From Aaosphaeria pasadenensis (lineage: Eukaryota > Ascomycota > Dothideomycetes > Pleosporales), in contig JAKLMB010000004.1 in the NCBI GenBank assembly GCA_022813625.1, positions 1,054,001-1,118,000 of the forward strand: a stretch of 64,000 bases of DNA, written 5' to 3'. Below the pieces are notes generated by a model, which saw only the letters and a list, made by a program, of their open reading frames with translations, ran no database searches and was not told the DNA's origin. The stretch's first letter is position 1. Each line of letters opens with the position of its first letter. Position numbers and translations under genes: made by a program. This document shows positions 45,157 through 58,120 of this stretch, piece after piece.

Positions 45157-46116
45157 TTAATGTCTTCCCCGCTCTATGTCTATAGAGTTTTCTTGAGCAG
45201 CAGGCATAGCTGTGAGATCTTGGGTATCTGCATTCAAGTTTTTCTTCCCCCCGTCAGTACCTGTACTTGCGGTGGTGGCTGCCTGCAGCTGTTCCAGCTC
45301 TTGGAGACTGTCTTGAGATTGGGCTGTCCGTCCCCTCAATCTAATCCAAACCATTGTCGTAATGCAAGCAAGCATCAGCACGGCAGTCACCACTCCCATA
45401 ATGACTTTGCCTGGATGAGAACTGATCTTTGCATTGATCTTCTCGATCGACCATGGAAAGCACTCCGACTTGATGACAATGAATGTACCGAGCCCCATGT
45501 AAAGAAACGGCACAAATACGCCGGCCCACTTCTCCGCCAAACGTAAGATATGTCTCTGCTTCATGACCAGCCATGCAGCGAGAATCCAAATGCCCAGAAG
45601 AATGTAATAAACGACGACATAAATTGCGATTTCTGCTCCTTTGGCTTGCGAGAAAAGCGGGGTATATGTCCCGATGTTGTCGCCTCCATTCATGATTGTG
45701 ACGGCAGCGACAGTGAATATACTCTTTATGCCACCATTCTTGAGTCTCGCCCACCATCCGTTTCTTTCCAAGTTTGCAATCTCCTCCGTGGCTCTTAGAT
45801 CTTCTGGTGGTCCATTTGGTTTTCCGTCTATTCTTGAAAACAACAGGCCGAGTGCATGCCATACTCCTACCAGAATGGGCAAGAGACCCAAGAATCCAAT
45901 GGGTTCAGCAGGCAGTACAAGAGAAAGGCCGTAACCGAGCATGCTTATGGACGTGATGATGCTGAATCCTAAGTACTGTCCTAGTGTAATGTACAAGGGA
46001 GTCATCGACTCGTTCCATGCTGTTTCAGCGAAAAACGTGACCAGCACGAATAGGTCGTCGATGTTGGTGATGGCGAAAGTGCTACATGCTGTCCCGATGG
46101 CTTTTCCAAAGTCCAT
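45157..46116 (-). CDS. CadD-family cadmium resistance transporter
   Basis: 319 residues from the ATG at 46116. CadD-type membrane proteins are linked to cadmium or other cation resistance in bacteria; fungal members are little studied. Seen: the N-terminal half-repeat FAITNIDDLFVLVTFFAE (Asn18-Ile-Asp-Asp) and the second half-repeat MNGGDNIGTYTPLF (Asn143-Gly-Gly-Asp146), which mark the two-fold internal symmetry of the family, plus five to six hydrophobic helices and a hydrophilic C-terminal tail. The frame stays open upstream to 46494 (445 residues), but that part holds a convincing 5'UTR intron (46118-46359) whose acceptor lies one base before this ATG, so the shorter start is chosen. It converges on the ENA-type ATPase with a 207-bp gap. 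Confidence 0.85.
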   Translation of the reverse strand: MDFGKAIGTACSTFAITNIDDLFVLVTFFAETAWNESMTPLYITLGQYLGFSIITSISMLGYGLSLVLPAEPIGFLGLLPILVGVWHALGLLFSRIDGKPNGPPEDLRATEEIANLERNGWWARLKNGGIKSIFTVAAVTIMNGGDNIGTYTPLFSQAKGAEIAIYVVVYYILLGIWILAAWLVMKQRHILRLAEKWAGVFVPFLYMGLGTFIVIKSECFPWSIEKINAKISSHPGKVIMGVVTAVLMLACITTMVWIRLRGRTAQSQDSLQELEQLQAATTASTGTDGGKKNLNADTQDLTAMPAAQENSIDIERGRH

Positions 46117-46117
46117 T

Positions 46118-46359
46118 CTGGCTTTGGGTGGAAAATATTGCGTAGTTAGCAAGTAATCCGGTGGGTCCAGTTGTGTTCCTGCACAAGGCCCTGGTTCAAG
46201 GCCTCCTGGAGAAGATCGTCGTTGGGATTGATGTGAATGTGAGCCAGGAATATGAAAATTGTCAACCACGGTGTGCGCTGGCTTGAATGGCCAACACGAG
46301 AGAATATGAGAAAGAAATAGGAAGAGAGATAAATTTGAATTGAATGACTGCATACTCAC
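46118..46359 (-). other. Probable 5'UTR intron of the CadD-like gene
   Basis: On the minus strand: donor GTGAGT at 46359, branch-like TTGCTAAC, acceptor AAGCCAG ending at 46118, directly before A-ATG. Splicing would remove most of the apparent N-terminal extension and put an upstream ATG (46494) out of frame. Confidence 0.6.
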
Positions 46360-47889
46360 TCGTACATGCGGTGCCGATTTCCGATGTTGGTGCTTGGCGC
46401 TAGCAATCAAGCTTGAATGCGATGTGCCACAGTTCCGTTCAAGGTGGCTAGCCGCCAGCGTGAACACAGTATTACGCCACTGATACAAGTTCATTGCTAT
46501 TGAACCATAAAGGGGTCTAATCTATTAGACTGGATGTCATTCATCCCTAAGGTTGGGGAACTTGTGTTGCTATAATTATTAGTCTCTCCAAAGGCCGCGT
46601 CCTCCTTCTGCACTTTTATGACCCGTCATCATTGGAAAGATTGGATACAATGCCGAACTTCCGTTGGTGCTGGCACATCCAGTATGTGCACAGTAATCTT
46701 GAAGTCGGAAGGTCCTATATATTGCGAGAGAGTTCGAAAGCATCTAGCAATCCTTCTAGCCACGGCAGCGAAAAAGCTGGTGAGCAGAGCTGGCATAGAC
46801 TTGGGGATGTATCCCTTCTGGTCGACACTTCACGGCGCCGTTGGGTTGGCTGTACTCGGAATACTACCGGAACGTGTGACATTATAGTTTAACGGTGTCG
46901 GAAATTTATGAATAAAATTTTCCTCTGATCGAAGCGCCTGTTGCGAACCCTGAGAGATCTGGAGCTCTCTGCAAGAGTATAGTACTCCATTGATCAAGAG
47001 TTCATGTATTCAGAGATATGAACAAAGCTGGAGTAAATGGTGGCTCCCATGCCCCCGAATATGCCGATGGATCGGGCGTAGAATTACGTTGAAGGCTGTT
47101 GACTTCCGGCATAAGAGCATTCAATAAGGACCAGTTCCACCGTGTATCGCTCTGGTAGGGAGTACTCCAGGCTCGCAGTGGATCTAGCTGTGGGCAACCT
47201 GGCAGAGTGAAGTACGAAACGGTGGTTGTATAAGCTTCTGGCTCTTACGAGCACGAGCGGTACGAATAAGAGTTCTTAGTTGTTGATCAGTCGGAGAAGA
47301 ACTTGTGATGATGTTCCAGGCTTCCGGAACATTCATCCTCCTCCCACATGATCGAACGAAACCATACCAGAAACGGGAAAGCGCGCATAGACAGGGATTC
47401 CCTCGCTTAAACCCAACGGGCAGTCACGGGCTTGCGTGTAGCGTCATCGTCAATCCGTCATAGCTGATCTTCAACTCCGCCCCGAGCTGGGAAACATCAC
47501 CTATTGCCATTCACCATACACCACGTTCCTCCCGAGCCTACCCTCCCGAATCCCACTCCTACGCGCTCACGACGCCGTTCCACCTACTCCTCCAACCACG
47601 TTCACTCCTTTATCTTGTCCATATGCTCGCACCACTGTCGTGAAACACCCTTCTATATATTCTTCTTCGTTCGCTGGTGCCTGTGACCAACCTGCCTCGA
47701 CACATGCTCACTCGCTTGACGTAAACCTGGGACTCGAACTTGTGCCCTTCTCTACACTTTGCGATATTCACTACGGCACACACCTGATGCTTTCTCTTAT
47801 CTGCTCCTTGTGCACCAGCGAAACTCCGCCTGCCCTTCGCCTCGCCGCACCCAATCTCACGCCCCCGCTCCGTGTCCTACAATACTGCC
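46360..47889. other. Divergent intergenic region, CadD-like and FAB1
   Basis: No gene is seen. Holds the CadD-like first (non-coding) exon at the left and a C-rich FAB1 leader at about 47.47-47.89 kb. Confidence 0.55.
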
Positions 47890-50800
47890 ATGGCTAGAGA
47901 TTCGCGGGGATCTCTCCTCGAGCCCCTGCAGCAAATGCACCTTAACGCGGCGCGTTCTGATTCATTGACCACCTTTGACGATCTTACTGCCCCGCCCGCT
48001 GTATCCTCCGCTGGCGAACCCAAAGCTCTGGATCTGGTCCAGGGTGGTTTAAGCGGCCTTTACAGTCGTATAAAAGCTTCCGTAGGCGGTACAAAGGATA
48101 GTGGTGGCGATCTTCTCGAAGATGGCTCAATCGGTAGTGGCAAGAACAAAGCAATATCAGGGTCAAAGGCTAGTCAGCTGCCAAAAAGCCCAGCCGGGAC
48201 TGCTGTGTCTTCACCTGTCGTAGTCTCAGTGCCCTCCTCAAGGCTACAGTCTCCACTCGTATCCAAGTTCCCTGACGATTCACTTCCGCCATCACGAGAT
48301 TCCAACGTATCCAGCACCGTCTCCACGAAGCCGTCATTGAATGGTTCAAGGAGCTCCCTCGCCACTACAAAGTCTAGGCCTTCAATAGCCCCCAGTGTAG
48401 ACTCTACAAAGCCAACAAAAGATGATGACTCGTACCGACAAAGTTCGATGAGCACTCTGTCCAAACCCCAAAGCAACTCTGGCATGTCTCCATTGGTCAA
48501 GACTAGTTCTGGGTCTGGAATGAATATCCCTTCGAGAAGTAGGGAATCTATCCGAGAAGGATCGCATCGAGCAAGCAAAGGCGACCTTGATCTTAAGAGC
48601 GAAGAAAGCGATACAACCGAGGATGATATGGTGATGGTAGAGGGTGGAGGCTTCGCCAGCGATAACGCTCGTTATACACACCCACTTGATGCTGCGCATG
48701 ATGGATTGGTGAAACTCAACTCACGTACAGAAGGCCATTATCAGCAAGCGAACAACAGTCTACGAAAAACCTCAGATGATGCCTCGGAGACTACCGAGGT
48801 TCCTCACATTACAACGAATGCCCATACTCCCGTCCTGGCTCCAGCGCCCCAACGCCCCGCTCTAATGCACGTCGGACCTTCACACCTACCCGGGTACCGT
48901 CCCTCTCGAGCTTCCTCATCTGATGGCGTCAGTTCGATCATGACGAGCACGACAGTTCGTAGCCCTGGAATTGCACCGATCGACGAACTTATGCAACAGA
49001 AGCCTTCTGGATCGATACCTAGCAATGCCTTTGCTCAGATGCGCAGCAAGATTCTTGGGAGGGAGTTCTGGATGAGGGACGAAAACGCAAAAGCTTGCTT
49101 TAATTGTGGCGACTCTTTCTCTACCTTCAGGCGCAAACACCATTGTCGAACTTGCGGCCAGATTTTTGATGCAAAATGCACGTTGCTAGTTTCCGGGAAG
49201 GTGTTCGGACAGTCGGGATCGTTGCGAGTATGTAAACCTTGCGAAGCAATCATCCATGGGAACGATGACGACTCTTCAGTTTACACAGATGAAGGTGACC
49301 AGGGTTCGATATATGACCAAGATGATATGAATGAGGGCGTGGGCGGAGATCCATTTGATCCGTCCGAAAGTGACCACACTAAAATCGGTACGCCGACAAT
49401 CAGTATTCCCATGTCTCGCAAGGCTGGCAGTGAAAAGAAAAGGCGATCTGCTGTCATCGAAGTCCCTCAGACTCTCGCGCGACCGAGCTCCTCTAGATCT
49501 CTCCGCTCATTGGGCGGCCGCCCTCGCTCATCCAGCCATAAACGACATCATTCTCGCCACCAACACATGCGTAATGTGAGATATGAGAATAGAGCGCCAT
49601 TCCATCAGTATGACCTGGAGGCTACACGTAGCCGGTCAAGCCTCCCGGCTTTTCACCATGATAATATCATCGACCCCGACCTCATGCCGTTTATGTCAGA
49701 TGACGATTCCACGGAAGACGAGCAGCCCAACATTTTCGCTGCTCTTAGAGGCGATTCTTCACCGCACATGGGTCTTGAGGGCGAACGCAGCAGTTTCGGG
49801 GGTCTACTAGCATCTATGAAGAAAAGCAAACCGAGAGGAGGCGATAGAAGTGTTGTCAGTGGTACCCACGCTCGAGATACCGATAATGCTAGCGTCACTA
49901 GTCGCCACGTTGGCCGACATACTCGACGAAGGAATTTGAGTATCAGCAGCATTGCGCACCCACGGCCTTCACCGAAACGCTCCAAAAGCAACAGCATTCT
50001 CAGAAATTTTGGTGCCGGTCTTATCCCTGGCCAGATACTTCACCCTCAGTCCCCATCGCCCCAACCGCCATCTTTACTGCCACCCTCAGGATCCAAGATC
50101 ACTCGGAGTTCGTCCATGAGGGGAGGCAGAGCGCCAGCGATCGAGTTGAACCAGGCAAGCTTAGAACATGTCCGAAAGCTTTTGAAGCAGCTTCTGCAAG
50201 ATGCAGCAGTCTCTCATGTATCAAGCTGGGAGAAGGCATTGATGCCAATTCTACTCCAATGCACAGATGATGTCAACCCAGACATTCACCGAGGGGACGA
50301 TATTGATATTCGACATTACATCAAACTCAAGAAGATTCCTGGAGGCAAGCCGAGCGACACTTCCTACGTCTCTGGTGTAGTATTCACAAAGAACGTCGCC
50401 TTGAAAAGCATGCCTCGTTCCATCCCGAACCCACGAATCATCATTGTCACCTTTGCCATTGAATACGCTCGCCATCAAACCCATTTCATGAGCCTGGAGC
50501 CAGTCATTGCACAAGAACGAGAGTATTTACGAAACCTTGTCAGTCGAATCGTTGCCCTGCAGCCTCATGTGCTGCTCGTACAACGCCATGTTTCAGGCCT
50601 GGCACTCGAATTCCTGGAGCAAGCAGGCATCGCAGTGGCTTATAATGTGAAGGAAACGGTACTGAATGCCGTCGCTAGATGTACACAGTCTCCCATGATC
50701 TCGTCAGTGGATAAGCTTGCGATCGATCCCGCACACTTAGGGCGATGTGACAGTTTCGACGTCAAAACATATGTCTACAGGAAGATGAGAAAGACATATA

Positions 50801-53800
50801 TATACCTCTCGGGCTGTCAACGCGATCTTGGATGTACAATCGCACTTCGAGGCGCGGAACCCGAGAATTTGACAAAGCTCAAAGGCATCACAGAATTTAT
50901 GTGCTATGTTGTCTACAACCTAAAGCTAGAGACATGCTTGATGCGCGACGAGTTTGTTTTGATTCCCGCCACCTCTGATGGCGGGACTCTTGAGCAGCAT
51001 GATGAATGTGTAAAATGCTCTCCGACTGAGCAGTCACAGCTCCAAACTGCAACAACCAGTATCGAGAATGCTGGCGAAGGTTCTCTGAACGAAAAAGCGT
51101 CTGGGGATGCCCATTCGGACGCTGACGTTACGGAGGTACACATCCCTCATGACGCCCCAGCTCCCTCCTTTTATAGTGAGATGGTAGAGCAACACCGGAC
51201 GACTATCTTATCTGTTTCGCCATTCGTTAAATTCATGCAACCCTACCTGCTAAACAAAGCACGAGAGCATGAGCGAAAGCTTGTCTATCTGAAAAAGTTG
51301 AGGGATCAATATACCACTGAAGAACATGACGAAAAAGAAGAAGTAGACACTTCCCAGCGTTTCGAATTGGTCAAACCAGAGATGGTTCACAATGTGCCAA
51401 AGAAAGCATCAAAACAGGTCCGGGAGTTTCTTCATGCTGTTCACGCCGCCGAATACGACAAAGCACTGCACAATTACGAGACACAAAAGCGACAATGGGA
51501 GGCTTTCTTACACGGCAATATGAACTTGTATGATCCGTTCAGCCATCAAAAGATCGCGGTGCTATACAGCATCGTTAACTCCACCACTTCGACACCTTGT
51601 GTTGGACCAGAGATTATTGCCCTCAATTTCTACCATGAGCATAACTGGGAAGAAGGCTTTACTCCAGACCTCACCTTGGGTCAATATATCGAAGACTTGT
51701 GCCACGGTGCCGGCACAGTTTGTGATTCCGATGGATGTGGTAGGAGAATGTTTGATCATCACCGTCAATATGCTCACGGCCGGGGTCAAATGAGCGTGAT
51801 TGTTCAAAAGTTTCCCGCGAAGATCAAGGGCCTTCAAAACACGATCTTGATGTGGAGTTGCTGCAGACTCTGTGGCAAAGAGACCCAAGTAATTCCGATG
51901 TCTGACAATACCTGGAAATACTCCTTTGCAAAGTATCTCGAGTTGACTTTCTGGAGCAGCGAGCTTCATCCTCGCGCTGGCTTGTGCCCACACGACATTC
52001 ACAAGAATCATGTTCGTTACTTTGGATTGAACAATGTCGCTGTGCGCATCCAGTACGACTCCATCCCACTGTATGAGGTCGTTGTGCCTCGCCCAGTGAT
52101 CACATGGAAGGTGGACGGCGATTTAAAGCTGAAGAATGAGCAATTCTTGAGGATCGAGGACCGACTGGATAGATTCATGTTGTCTGTTCAGGCACGCTTG
52201 AAATGTATCCATGTCGAAAGCGTCTTGCCGGAGAAGTATGAAGTTTGCAAGGCGGAGGTCGAAACCCTCTTCAAGCGTGCTACCGAAGAGCATGAGTGGC
52301 TGAAGAAGAAGCTCCAGGATAAGTACATGACATCCAAGTACTACGAGATCATTCCCCTCAACCGGGCTATCCGTGCCATCCAGGAAAAGGCCATTTTATG
52401 GGATGAAATTTTCGCTCAGTTCGAAGAGTCATATTTTCCTTCAGAAAAAGATATTAGAAGGCTTGCGGTTTTGCAAATGAGGAAGTTCTTCATCGAGCGC
52501 GACGAATCTAGCAGCTCACTGGCGTCTGTGGAAGAAGCGTCAGAAACAGGAACGGAGGAGCCCGCTCAGCTCGAAAGGAGAAACTCCATTCCAATCACAC
52601 CAATGCCATCGAGCATGTCGCCAGAGCAGGCTCGAGATATGCTGACATCGGTCGTTGAAGAAGATCAATCTCACGGAGTCCACTCTGATGAACCACATAC
52701 CGAAGCTAAATTACGAGAAGCAGTCGAGAAATCGAGGCAGCTTCTCGGTCCAATTGAGCTGCCAATTCAAACACCCATCGAAGCACTTGAGCGAGATGAT
52801 GTGCGCCACTTAGACCTTGCCGTTTCCTCCAACTTTCCTGAGGGCGTGCCAGCGCAGGAGCATCAACAACAACAGAATACGCCTCCCAAAGCCAACGAAA
52901 CCCTACTACCATCTGAACCCGGATCGCCCACGCCAATTGCACATCCTAAGATCAATCCCATAGATCAGTCTATCGCCGACGCAATTGAGAACATGCCCAG
53001 CTCTCCTTCCCAAGCTTTACCTGCGAATAGTACGCTAGAGTCTAAAATTCCTCGTTTAGTCGATACCATACGGCGTGAAAGCGGTACCAGGCCCTCGATG
53101 GGAGTGCGGACACAGTCTCAGCCTGGGGGCATTCCTAAGCACCAGCCTCCGCAAAGCCCTTCGCTAGTTCCACCGCCTACCTCAGTATCATCCGGCAGCG
53201 GTAGCGAGCCATCCAGGATTTCCCTCAGTGATTCTGCCAAAGCTCTGGAGAAACGCATGTCTGAACGACTTGGCGTGTACAAGCAGTCGAAAACATCTTC
53301 GATGATACCTCGATCTGTTCCGCTCAAAAGGCAAAAGGACGTAAATAAGGTCACTACTCTGGCAAAACATTTCGAGCAACTTTCACGAGAATTCGAAAGA
53401 GAACGGAAGCGGGAGCGCATAGATAGGCTGAAACAAAACCGCCAGGCTCGTGCGTATCCGCTTGCATCTTCGAAGCCCACGGTTGAGGTGTACAAAGACA
53501 TACACGAAGCTGTACAAGAGCACAGTCCTTCAGACGAAGAAGCTCAGCTCCCATCCCCACCACGAGTGAGTACTGATAACAGTACGCTTGGTGATAGCGC
53601 TTTCACAGAGACCACTGGCTTAACGACAGCATCTCAATCTCCCGTCGAGGAACGTCATCCCAGAAGCGTAACATCTCATCCACAAGAACTCGACGAGCAC
53701 GAGCAACCCCAATCCCACAGCCACCCTGGATCGGACGCTGAGAATGATGCAAGCGACAATGAAGTTGCACCAGAAGACATCGCTCTGCCCGACAGCGTTA

Positions 53801-55190
53801 CTAGTTCTCAGCTCATGTCCATGAGCGAGTCTCAGCTCGAGCAATCGCTCGAACTGCCGAAGCACGAGCGGAATACGTTGATGCGAATGCTGACAAGCTT
53901 CTGGTCCGAGAGATCTGCCAGTGGCTGGACGCCTTTGGACTATCCATTTGCCCAAAACGAGCATGTTTGGGAAGACTCTGATATTATCGTGAGGGAAGAC
54001 GAACCCTCTTCTATCATTGCGCTTGCACTTTCTAGCCCAGACTATTTAGTGAAACTTCAACAGTTCCGTGGCGACACCACTCCGACTGAAAAGGGAATAG
54101 GCGGTCTTGAAGGTTCAGAGGCTTCAATCGAACGGAACCTGCTGCATGAAGCCAATACCAATATCCGATACAGTTTCGTCAACCGCGGCGTCAAAGCTCA
54201 GTGCAAGATATTTTATGCCCAATCCTTTGATGCCCTACGCCGTAAATGCGGTGTTGCTGATCGATTTGTCGAGTCCCTATCTCGTTGTTCGAAGTGGGAT
54301 TCAAAGGGCGGGAAGAGTAAGAGCATCTTCCTCAAGACGCTTGATGATCGATTTGTACTCAAATCTCTGTCACCCGTCGAGGTGCAAGCTTTCTTCCGTT
54401 TCGGCCCCAATTACTTTGCATTCACGCACCAGAATCTATTCAAGGGCCTTCCCTCGGTGATAGCAAAGATGTTCGGCCTCTTCCAAGTTCAGATTAAGAC
54501 TCCAAAGGGGCAGGACTTCGATTGGTTCATGCTTGTCATGGAGAACCTCTTCTACGACCGCGAGCCGAGCCGCCGTTATGATTTGAAGGGTTCCATGCGC
54601 AACCGCAAAGCCCAGAGCACCGGCGAACGTGACGAAGTGCTCCTCGATGAGAATCTCGTGGACATCATTTACAGCGAAGCACCCATCTTCGTCCGCGAAC
54701 ACACCAAGAAGCTCCTCAAAGCAAGTGTATGGAATGACACGCTCTTCCTCAGTCAGCAGAACGTCATGGACTACAGTCTCATGGCCGGCTTCGATGATCA
54801 GCACCACGAGATCATCGTCGGCATAATTGGTAATAAACCCCAACCACCACCCCCATCCATGCTTCCCCCCCCGCGCCACCATTCCGAGCCCAACTGACCG
54901 TCCCACCAGATTGCATCCGAACCTACACGTGGGACAAGAAGCTCGAGTCCTGGATCAAGGACCGCGGCAAGAACAAGCCCACCATCACGTCCCCGAAGGA
55001 CTACCGCAACCGCTTCCGCATCGCAATGGAGAAGTACATCCTCCAGGCCCCCAACTGCTGGCACCAGTTCTCTGGCCGCGTCGTCGGCATGGAGGTGCCA
55101 CGCCGCACCGTCGCGCTGCAGAACAGAGAGGGCCAGGTCCTCGAGGCGCTCGGCGGCGAGGAGGAGAGGGCCGCTGGCTCGAAGATCTGA
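47890..55190 (+). CDS. FAB1: 1-phosphatidylinositol-3-phosphate 5-kinase Fab1/PIKfyve
   Basis: Exons 47890-54829 and 54910-55190; 2406 residues. It makes PtdIns(3,5)P2 on vacuole and endosome membranes and controls vacuole size and acidification. Seen in order: Ser-rich disordered N-terminus; FYVE zinc finger at about 393-456 with WMRDENAKACFNC, RRKHHCRTCG and LRVCKPC, which binds PtdIns3P; Cpn60/TCP1-like domain at about 855-1020 (LEFLEQAGIAVAYNVKE, GCQRDLGCTIALRG); a Cys-rich region after it (CDSDGCGRRMFDHHRQYAHG); acidic and Ser-rich linker; PIPK kinase domain from about 2095 with KSIFLKTLDDRFVLKS, MLVMENLFYD, YDLKGSMRNR and MDYSLMAGFD. The only intron (80 bp) splits the Gly/Asp junction GIIG-DCIRTYTWDKK near the C-terminus. 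The frame extends 6 codons further upstream without an ATG; 47890 is the first ATG. Confidence 0.96.
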
Positions 55191-56131
55191 TGATCGTGCT
55201 GTAGATTTTCCCTTATCACCATTAACATCTAACCCCTTGCTATCACGACCTATGTCTATACTTCTCCCCTTCCCCCTTTCCCCCTTTGTTCATATCCTTT
55301 TATTTGACCCAATGAACTGGATGGATGGCATAGCACTCGGCGTTCTTTTGGACGGTATTTCCAATCCCACATACCTAATACTTCATCATTAGCCATCTCT
55401 TTCATTCTTATAATCGATACGTATGTAGGCTTCGGCCATGGATTTTTTTTCCATCGAGCGAAGGGCAACTAGGTCATGGCGTGTTTATGAGTAAATTTCT
55501 ACGAGATATAATGATAGATGTAGTACGACCGAGTACGACGGTATTCGATGGTTAATAAATCACATGATAAACCACAAATGTCACAACATCACTTCCACCA
55601 CAACATCACCCACGAAGAATCATGCGCATAGAGAAGGGCAGAAAAAGACGAAATATTTAATTCCCATTCCCGCTCCCATTCTACCCCCAATCCCCCGTGA
55701 TTTCAAATCTACCATCCCACCCCATCTTATCCACACAGCACATCTAACTGCAAGCGCGGCCCGACAGGCACCTACCCCTACCCCAGCAAAAAAACACAAA
55801 AGGAAAGGTCGCCTGAAGGAGCCAAGAAGTTACGGAGGAGGGAGAATTGGATTGGGTTTGTCATGTCATGATTTCTATCTACTCGAGCACGGGGAAGTTC
55901 TTCGATCTTGCGGTGATTACGTTCGGTCGAAGGGTTGTGGATTATGGATTGTGTGGGGGGAGATCTATATAATTATCCAAAAGGACGGAAAAGGGAAAAT
56001 AACGGCAGGCAAGCAGGTAGGCATAGAGGCAAGCAAGCGAGCCAAGAGGACGAAAGGCTGAAGGCTTGAACAGGGAGTGGTAGTGGTATTTGTAGTAGTG
56101 GTGGTCGTGAATTGTGATGATGTGTTGGTAT
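55191..56131. other. Convergent intergenic region
   Basis: Shared 3' region of FAB1 (+) and the DNAJ-X gene (-). C/A-rich from 55.6 to 55.8 kb. No gene is seen. Confidence 0.6.
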
Positions 56132-58120
56132 CTAGCTAGCGCTCGCTTCGGATTCGTCCTTCTCCTTCTTTCCGTAGTGGTGGTGGTGCGAGCGGTGCTT
56201 CTTGTCTGGTTTCGATTCCTTCTTGGCGGCGGCTTCGGCCATCAATTGCTCGAAGGCCATGAAATCGCCTTCTTCTTCGGGGTCGCGCTCGGCCTGAAAG
56301 AGTTGCGTTAGTACATGATATCGTCGAGGATGGCGAGGGGGTTGAGACGGAATAGTAACGTACCTTTTGGAACATCTCGCCAATGATGACCAGAGCATGC
56401 GCCCGCTCGATCCGCTTCTCCAGCTTGACCTTCTTGTCGTTGAGCACCTGGTCGCAGACGTCCCTGAGCACGCTCTGGATCTCGAACTTGCTTCCCCGCC
56501 ATGCGGCGGCGAGGATCTTGCCTGTGACCTTCTTCTCGTACTCCGCCTTCTTCTCGTCCGTCCAGTCCTCGCCGCCCTTCTCCTCGAGCTTGGCCATCTC
56601 CTCCATCGTCATCTGTGCGTCGATGGCTGCGGACATCGTGTTCCATGTCTCCTTGACGAGCGTGCCCTTGTCCTTGACACGCGAGAAGAAACCGGAGATG
56701 CCGAGGAACTTCTGCGACTTGATAAAGGAGGTGGCTTTCTGCAGATAGGTCGCGCCGATGGCGTGCATGATCTCGAGACCGAACGACTCCATCTTGAGAT
56801 TTTCGATCTCGAGGCGCGTCTTCTCGCGGAAGGCGGCCGTGACGTCTTTGCCCTTGTCCGTCTCGGTCCAGACTGATATGCGGTCGATGAGTTTCCTGGC
56901 GAGGGTGTTCACGCGCTCGTCGCGGATCTTCTTACGCTCCATCTCGTAGGCGGCGAGCTCCTCGCGCTGCTCCTTTGTGAGTCCACCCTTCTTCTTTTGC
57001 TTCTCGCGGAGCTCCTTCTCAGCGTCAGTCACGCCCGCGGCCTCGAGACGGGCGTCTTCTTCCGACTTGTCCATGATGGCCGCGCGGATGGGGATGCCGC
57101 GGGGTGTGCTTGTACCAGAGACGGGGGGAGTTGGCTTGAGTGGTTCGGCGGCTCCTCCTGCAGGGGTTTCGACGGATGGGGCCGGAGGTGGTGCGGGTGA
57201 CTCGCTGTAGGGAGGCGGTGGTGCCTCAGATGAGTTGTGAGCATTTGCAGCTGCTTCGGCGGCGGCTTCTGCCTCCTTTGCTTTGGCGGCGTCCGAGGGT
57301 CCTGCTGCGTGGGGTGCTCCAGGTGCTGCGGTTGAGGGACCGGCAGTAGGTGCTTCGGCTGCCTCGGCCTCAGCCTTTGCGGCCTCTTCCTCCTCCATCT
57401 CACGCATGGAGATCTCCATGGTCTTTGTGAGGTCCTTCATGAGCGAGATCTCTCCGATCCTGTGTTGTACGTCAGTCCCTATTCAACTCGTATGACGCTG
57501 TCAGCTGGCGGTGGCCCATACCAGTCCACGAATGCTTCTCCACCAAAGATCATGGTAAAGAACTCGGCGGGGTCCTCTGCACACCCAAAAAGTCAGTATC
57601 CTGTCGCCGGTCCATAAGAATGGACTCCGAGGGTGTGGTTATGCATACCAAACCCACTGCTGGGTACCGCGCTCTCCTTTCCAAACTTGTCATATTGCTT
57701 TCGCAGCGTCTCGTCGCTGAGCACTTGGTATGCTTCGCCAATCTAGAAAAATGCATGTCAGTATTCGCAATCCGCTTCGTCATCATATCAGACGCATAAT
57801 CAAATGCTGTACGAAATCCCGGGCTGTGGACGGGTTCGCGGGGTAATTCGACAGTGAAAGGGAAAAGGCGGGGAAGAGGTTTCTAGAGAGGGATGTGAGA
57901 CGTACAGCTTGAAACTTCTCGTGTGCTGTTTCGTCTCCTGGGTTCTTGTCTATACGGCGCGACAGATATCAGCCTCATGCATTGTGGAAAAGGATATGCG
58001 GTTTTGTTGTTTACCTGGGTGAAGTTTTATGGCGAGCTTGCGGTAGGCTTTCTTGATCTCAAGTTCGGTGGCAGTGGGGGGCACCTGGAGTGCATCGTAA
58101 TATGTAGTGTCGACGACCAT
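56132..58120 (-). CDS. J-domain protein with DNAJ-X domain (Caj1/Djp1-like)
   Basis: Exons (5' to 3') 58120-58015, 57949-57906, 57742-57649, 57576-57522, 57459-56364, 56293-56132; 518 residues. It is an Hsp70 co-chaperone. Seen: J domain at 5-72 with the HPD tripeptide at 34-36, which is needed to stimulate Hsp70 ATPase and is split by intron 1 within the Asp codon; DPAEFFTMIFGGEAFVDWIGEISL, the linker typical of this subfamily; an Ala/Glu/Pro-rich stretch at about 130-225; then the DNAJ-X region (LAAYEMERKKIRDERVNTLA, ATYLQKATSFIK) and a His-rich basic tail (KHRSHHHHYGKK). Yeast relatives act in peroxisomal import (Djp1) or ER-mitochondria lipid and precursor traffic (Caj1). Six exons, with introns of 53-163 bp; the second intron (57743-57905) is the longest. 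It is tandem with eIF4E. Confidence 0.92.

Noticed and set aside
46117..46494. N-terminal 126 residues of the long CadD-like frame as part of the main protein
   Set aside because: A donor, branch site and acceptor define a 5'UTR intron ending at the conserved start MDFGKAIG; the extension has no family similarity. Kept only as a possible retained-intron form.
47729..47748. tRNA B-box-like sequence on the minus strand (GTTCGAGTCCC)
   Set aside because: The T-stem does not pair and no A-box or acceptor stem is present; it lies in the FAB1 leader.
47872..47889. Upstream start of FAB1 at 47872
   Set aside because: The codon there is GTG; the first ATG in frame is at 47890.
54436..54906. 156-residue minus-strand frame over the FAB1 kinase domain
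   Set aside because: Antisense to a highly conserved kinase domain whose codon bias explains it.
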